Made by a program: the position numbers and the translations under genes. Positions 59,687 through 64,000 of a DNA stretch of 64,000 nt are shown piece after piece. Each line of letters starts with the position of its first letter. Within the stretch, counting starts at the first letter, position 1. The notes below the pieces were generated by a model that did no database searches, had not been told where the DNA came from, and was given only the letters and a program-made list of their open reading frames with translations. This DNA comes from Paracentrotus lividus (lineage: Eukaryota > Echinodermata > Echinoidea > Camarodonta > Echinidae), in assembly GCA_940671915.1 (NCBI GenBank), contig CALNVZ010003435.1, positions 3,689,330 through 3,753,329 of the forward strand, read 5' to 3'.

Positions 59687-61995
59687 AAAAGAGAGAGGAT
59701 ATAGCCTTGACTCTTCCATCTCCTGTCTTTGAGGAGCACTGCCCGGAGTCCTGTCCATTTTCCTCTCTCTCTCTCTTCCCATCTTCTCTCGTCCTTCCTC
59801 TTGTTCTGTTTTGTCATCGTTAAAACAATGAATAAACTTCTGACTGCTGCGTGCTTCTGTAATGTAACACCTTTATACTAAAGTGGACAAAGTCTTATTT
59901 TCATAGTGCAAGCGGGGCTGACAATACCCTCGTTTAAACTCTACCGTGAAAGTAACTTCAAGAGGAAAAGTCACTATTCGGAGAGAAAAAACATGATAGA
60001 TAGAATAAGATAGATTACACCTACGTGCGGTTGCTTGACCTTAATTAGTGTTGAATGAGGATTCCATGAAAATAAAAAATCCTATTAGAAAGATGTTCAT
60101 GACTGTCAGTGTATTGTTTTCATTTGATCGGTGATGCTCATTAACACCTGCTTGAAGGCTGAGACATTAGAGCATCCAGTACTTGGTTAAATATGACTTA
60201 GGAAACTTCATTCACCTGAACAGGATATACTTACAAAAAGTTCTGGTACTTTGGATCCCCTCAAAGCTCTGATATCCGTGCGTCTAAGTATCCTGCAGAG
60301 CTTTCCATTCCTGCTCGATTGTATATATCTTTCACAAATGTCCCTATACATTAATAATTTATCTGTAACAGATATTACAAAAAAAACAACAAAAAAATAT
60401 GACCATAATTAATCTTCGTGCACAGCTGTTTGCAAAAGAAAAGGTAGATGTTTTTTGTCTTTATCTTTAAAAAATATAATGTGAACAATGTCGAGTGCGT
60501 GAATGCTGGAAATTGACTTAAATAAGTTTTAATTAATAAGATTTTTTCGTTTTTTTTCCTTCGTTTTTTTTCCATTTTTTATTCTTTCTACAATGCAATC
60601 ATTTTGAGTAAAAAGTTAACCTTAACACTCAATGGGTTAAGGAAAATGTTAAGAAACGCGATAATATTGTCATGTGTGATTATATTTATAGAATGTATTA
60701 ATTATGATAACAATATTCTTAAAAATTATATGTCGGGTGAACTTCCTTTGACACTTTTTGGAAGCTTAAGAAAATAACAACTTATAGCACTTATCTCTGA
60801 CTTATTAAATTCGATAAGAACAAATTGAAGAAAATAAAGTGTGTTAATTATGATCTTTTAATTAATTATTTTCATATTGATAGTAGACAAGTACAAGGAG
60901 GTGTATAACAAGCATGTACTAGCGTCAACTATAACAGTTCATATTTCAAAGAGTCGCTAAATTTCCTTTGCTAAATTGAAAAAATTCCGAAGCAATGTCA
61001 ATATTAAGCACACTGCACTTTATGTGAAAGAATTTGCCAACCCTCTTAATGAGTTTTTTTTTAATTTCAGCCTTAAAAGAAGATTTCACAATCTCTGATG
61101 ATATTCATAGTATTAGCCATTCTCTTTTCATATTGCCACTTATTTTCATGTTTTCATTTCTCATTATACTTTATAATCTCTTGTTTTATGTTCTTGCTCA
61201 TTATCTCTCATTCTAATTGAAATATATAATATCCCACATGATTCCAACTGGTCATTGAATATTTTTATAATAAATCAACAATAATAAAACACTTTCAAAC
61301 GATTGTGCCCAGCCAGCCAATGCAGACAATTTTATAAACTCCTTTTTTATCGATACCTGAAATATTAAATCAATACATCGTGTGTTTTGTTGTGAGAGTT
61401 CATAATCCTCTTGTAGGAATTAAGGATCAACCATCCTTGCCATAATTCATAACATGCCGATAAGCGACAGTCACATGTAGAAACGCAAGACCAGCGCATT
61501 GATATGGAAAATTGCCGACAACGCGCGACTCGAGAGCGTATCTAAAATACGCAAGAATGTACATCGTTGGCTAAGCGCGCCTCGGACGAATGAATAACGC
61601 ATGCACACCAAGCGCAAATGTGGTGGTGCATGCGTCGTACATGTGATTGCGCCATAAGTTCAGTTGCTTTGGGTGACAGGAGTACATATCAATTCTAGTT
61701 GTAAACTTAGGGAAGAGGGCTATCACTCTACGCAAAGCGAACGCGGCCATAGACTTTTGTAATTTGCACAGTTTTTCAACTTGTTTTCTTGATTATGGCG
61801 AGCAACTACCTTTTCAAAGAAATGATCAACTGAATAAGTACGCTATAGAGTCTGAATTTTCAAAAATAGGAATAACTTATTGCAGGAAGGGAAAAAAGTC
61901 CTTCACTTGAGTCAATCGAAAATCCTAGTAAGATATCAAATTCCTGTACAATATGGCCAATTTGCTGCGTCAAATGAGCTCATACGCTGTATAGT
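59687..61995. repeat. Right copy of the ~2.3 kb duplicated block, indel-rich
   Basis: Repeats 57355-59661 in the same orientation, but with very frequent one- to few-base insertions and deletions, many in homopolymers or beside them. This looks like uncorrected long-read sequence rather than evolutionary divergence. Its counterpart of the 59107-59292 inverted repeat is at about 61465-61655. Confidence 0.85.
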
Positions 61996-62745
61996 CATCT
62001 CCTCGATAACGGCATAAATAATTACAAGCCCTAAGATCAAGGCATGCTTTAAAGCTTGATCCAGCTTTCCAATATGGTCATCATTTCGATTGTTAAAAAA
62101 AAAGTCCTGGTCACTGGTGAACATTATGCACCTAAAGCGAGAGTCATGTGAGCTCGGATGTCCGAATATTTTCCGCATATCAATGCAAGATCGCCATGTG
62201 GAAAGCGTAATAGTAAGTTCTCGCAGAGGCCGATGTAGGCGGAGACGGCGTCTGCGCAGTATGTACAAGATCAACGATTATAGCAAATGAGCGTTAAACA
62301 CTCAATTCTGATGTGAAATAAAGATTCTGATTAACAAATTAGCATCAATGGTGTTATAGCCCTTGCCAAAATGTAATTTCCCGCAATCTGTCGTAAGCAC
62401 TACTTACGAAAACTATGATAGAAGAAAGTTCAATTATTTATTTCATGTCCATGACGAATTTCCTCGAACGGATCGACTGATAATACCATTTTACCGACAG
62501 GGAAGTTTTCTTATAGGCGAGTTTTTGTACGCTAAGTAATAATTGCATGCAGTCGTCAATCGGTCGCTTCCCGCCGTTAGCGCGGTAATTTTCTGCGCCG
62601 CTCAGATGCATGTATTTCCACTAAACTCATGAATGTATAATGTTGCGTTTCCCCTCCTCAAATAATGGACGCGTCTTTATGTTAAGATTTAATGTCATAC
62701 GTTAGATTTACATTTCACGTGGAGTAGAATTGATATGTATAATCG
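61675..62745. repeat. Dispersed ~1 kb repeat, copy 2
   Basis: Colinear with 42455-43435; its first ~320 bp is also present at 59335-59661, because of the duplicated contig ends. The shared order runs from GTAAACTTA, AACTACCTTTTCAAAGAAAT and TTCCTGTACAATATGG to GTAGAATTGATATGT. The frames at 61936-62274 and 62090-62290 lie in it and have no domain. Confidence 0.75.
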
Positions 62746-64000
62746 ATACTTTGCTATTATAATGAAGGTGGACTAAAGAATAAAAGTTGATTTTTATGAT
62801 GGCTAATCGAAGTTCTTGAGGGATGTCAATATGTTTGATTGGGAAGAAGGATCCCTGCTACTACTACTACAACTACCCCTGCTACTACAACTACCCCTAC
62901 TACTGCAACTACCCTTTGCTTCTTCAACTACCTCCTGAACAATATCGGGACGACTACCCCACCCCAGAATTATTTTTAAAAATGTTCTTTTACCCTTCAA
63001 AAGTGTTACTTTATAGAAAAAAAAAATCACATATGCAAGTATCGTAATTATATTATAATTATACTAAGGTATATGGCTGGGATTAGAGGTTGAGTTATGA
63101 GCCTATAATATAGCGGTGCGGAGGTAGTTGTGTGTTGGATCAAATATTTTTAAATAAGAGGGGGGGGGGGCGGATGTGGCAGCCGATGAAAATTTCCAAT
63201 TTTAATATGAGTCACTGAGTGGTCCTCAAATTATGGGGGAGAACGTCCCCTGCATCCCCGCCTTGATCCGCCTCTTGTTGGCACGGGGTGGGGTAGTTCA
63301 CAGAGTTAAATCTATGGGGTAGTTCCACTGCAACATTTACTGCAGCGTTTACGCTTCATTGGCATTTTCATATTTTGAAATTATAGTGGCAGAATTTTGC
63401 AGAATACAACAAACTATCTTTGAAAGTTGTTCTCGATTTTCGATATGTTCAATTATTTTCTAAAGAAACAAGATGTGGAAACACCTTTAAACTGTTCACC
63501 ATTGAGCTATTGTTTTATATGAACTTGCATTTCTTAATAGAATTTTGATTTTTTTTTTTTTTGTTGTTGTTCTCTCTCTCTTTCTCTCCTTTTTATTTAT
63601 TTTTTATTTTTTAGAAGAAAGAAGAAAGCTGATAGCGAAGACAATTTTAAAACTTGACATATACTTCACAAACAAACGTCCTTAAGAATAAGCATCTTCA
63701 CTAAAACGGCAACCCTTCCCTCGTTAGTGAAACAGGATATTGGTTCAGTTTGATTTTTATACAAAACTCGGTCACAGAGAGACAGTGAGCAATCATTTCT
63801 ACTCAATTCCGAAGTAATAATTATTTATACGATGATGAAAATATTTGATAACTCAATTAGTTGCATTCGCACCGCCGGAAAACCGCTCTTTCCTGATTTG
63901 ATCTAATATGGAGACGATTAATGCCGATCTGGGTCTTCTGAATATCGTAACCATTATCAGATTATTTCTGAGTATTGCACAAAAAACCAAACTAATAATA
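62746..64000. other. Intergenic DNA with small simple repeats
   Basis: (CTA)n-like CTACTACAACTACC repeats at 62857-62915, a G-run at 63162-63171, and a T-run with (TC)n at 63549-63590. GATCCGCCTC near 63267 echoes the repeat phrase at 1726 and 50771. No gene supported. Confidence 0.5.

Overview
This is an AT-rich animal genomic window with one gene that can be supported and a dense load of non-coding repeats. The gene is an intronless forkhead transcription-factor CDS on the minus strand (28539-30110). Its DNA-binding domain and its FSIDNIL motif match the FoxL1 family. The organism is inferred only: the gene looks like an invertebrate FoxL1, and the rest is packed with fold-back elements, MITEs and microsatellites of the kind common in marine invertebrates. 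An echinoderm such as a sea urchin is my best guess, but the sequence does not prove it.

Layout. 1-2760 holds two related minisatellite arrays in opposite orientation around a 1.6 kb core, and 2770-3425 is a pyrimidine-rich strand. 4884-6176 carries two adjacent palindromic elements with TTAA-like ends. 9478-11947 holds an inverted-repeat element, then a 1.58 kb element whose arms contain tRNA-like sequences and which is itself split by a 1.06 kb palindromic element. 17039-19770 holds a CpG-rich hairpin element and a 2.1 kb element built from palindromic units. 22.4-27 kb is rich in microsatellites and small MITEs. FoxL1 and its upstream region follow at 28.5-30.9 kb; the upstream region contains a GLI-type motif beside a forkhead motif. 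34.6-36.1 kb is a nest of elements inside elements. 36.4-37.3 kb mixes (TA)n tracts with two palindromes, one carrying a hammerhead-ribozyme-like motif. 39-47.7 kb holds several duplicated or inverted families. 49-52 kb has three more inverted-repeat elements. 57.3-62 kb is an apparent assembly artefact: about 2.3 kb is repeated, in a noisier form, on the two sides of a 25-N gap.

No second protein-coding gene could be supported. Other open frames are short, lack recognisable domains, and mostly read through repeats. There is therefore no multi-gene pathway to describe. The main biology is one developmental regulator in a gene-poor region, with possible Hedgehog/GLI and forkhead input upstream, surrounded by many non-autonomous transposable elements.
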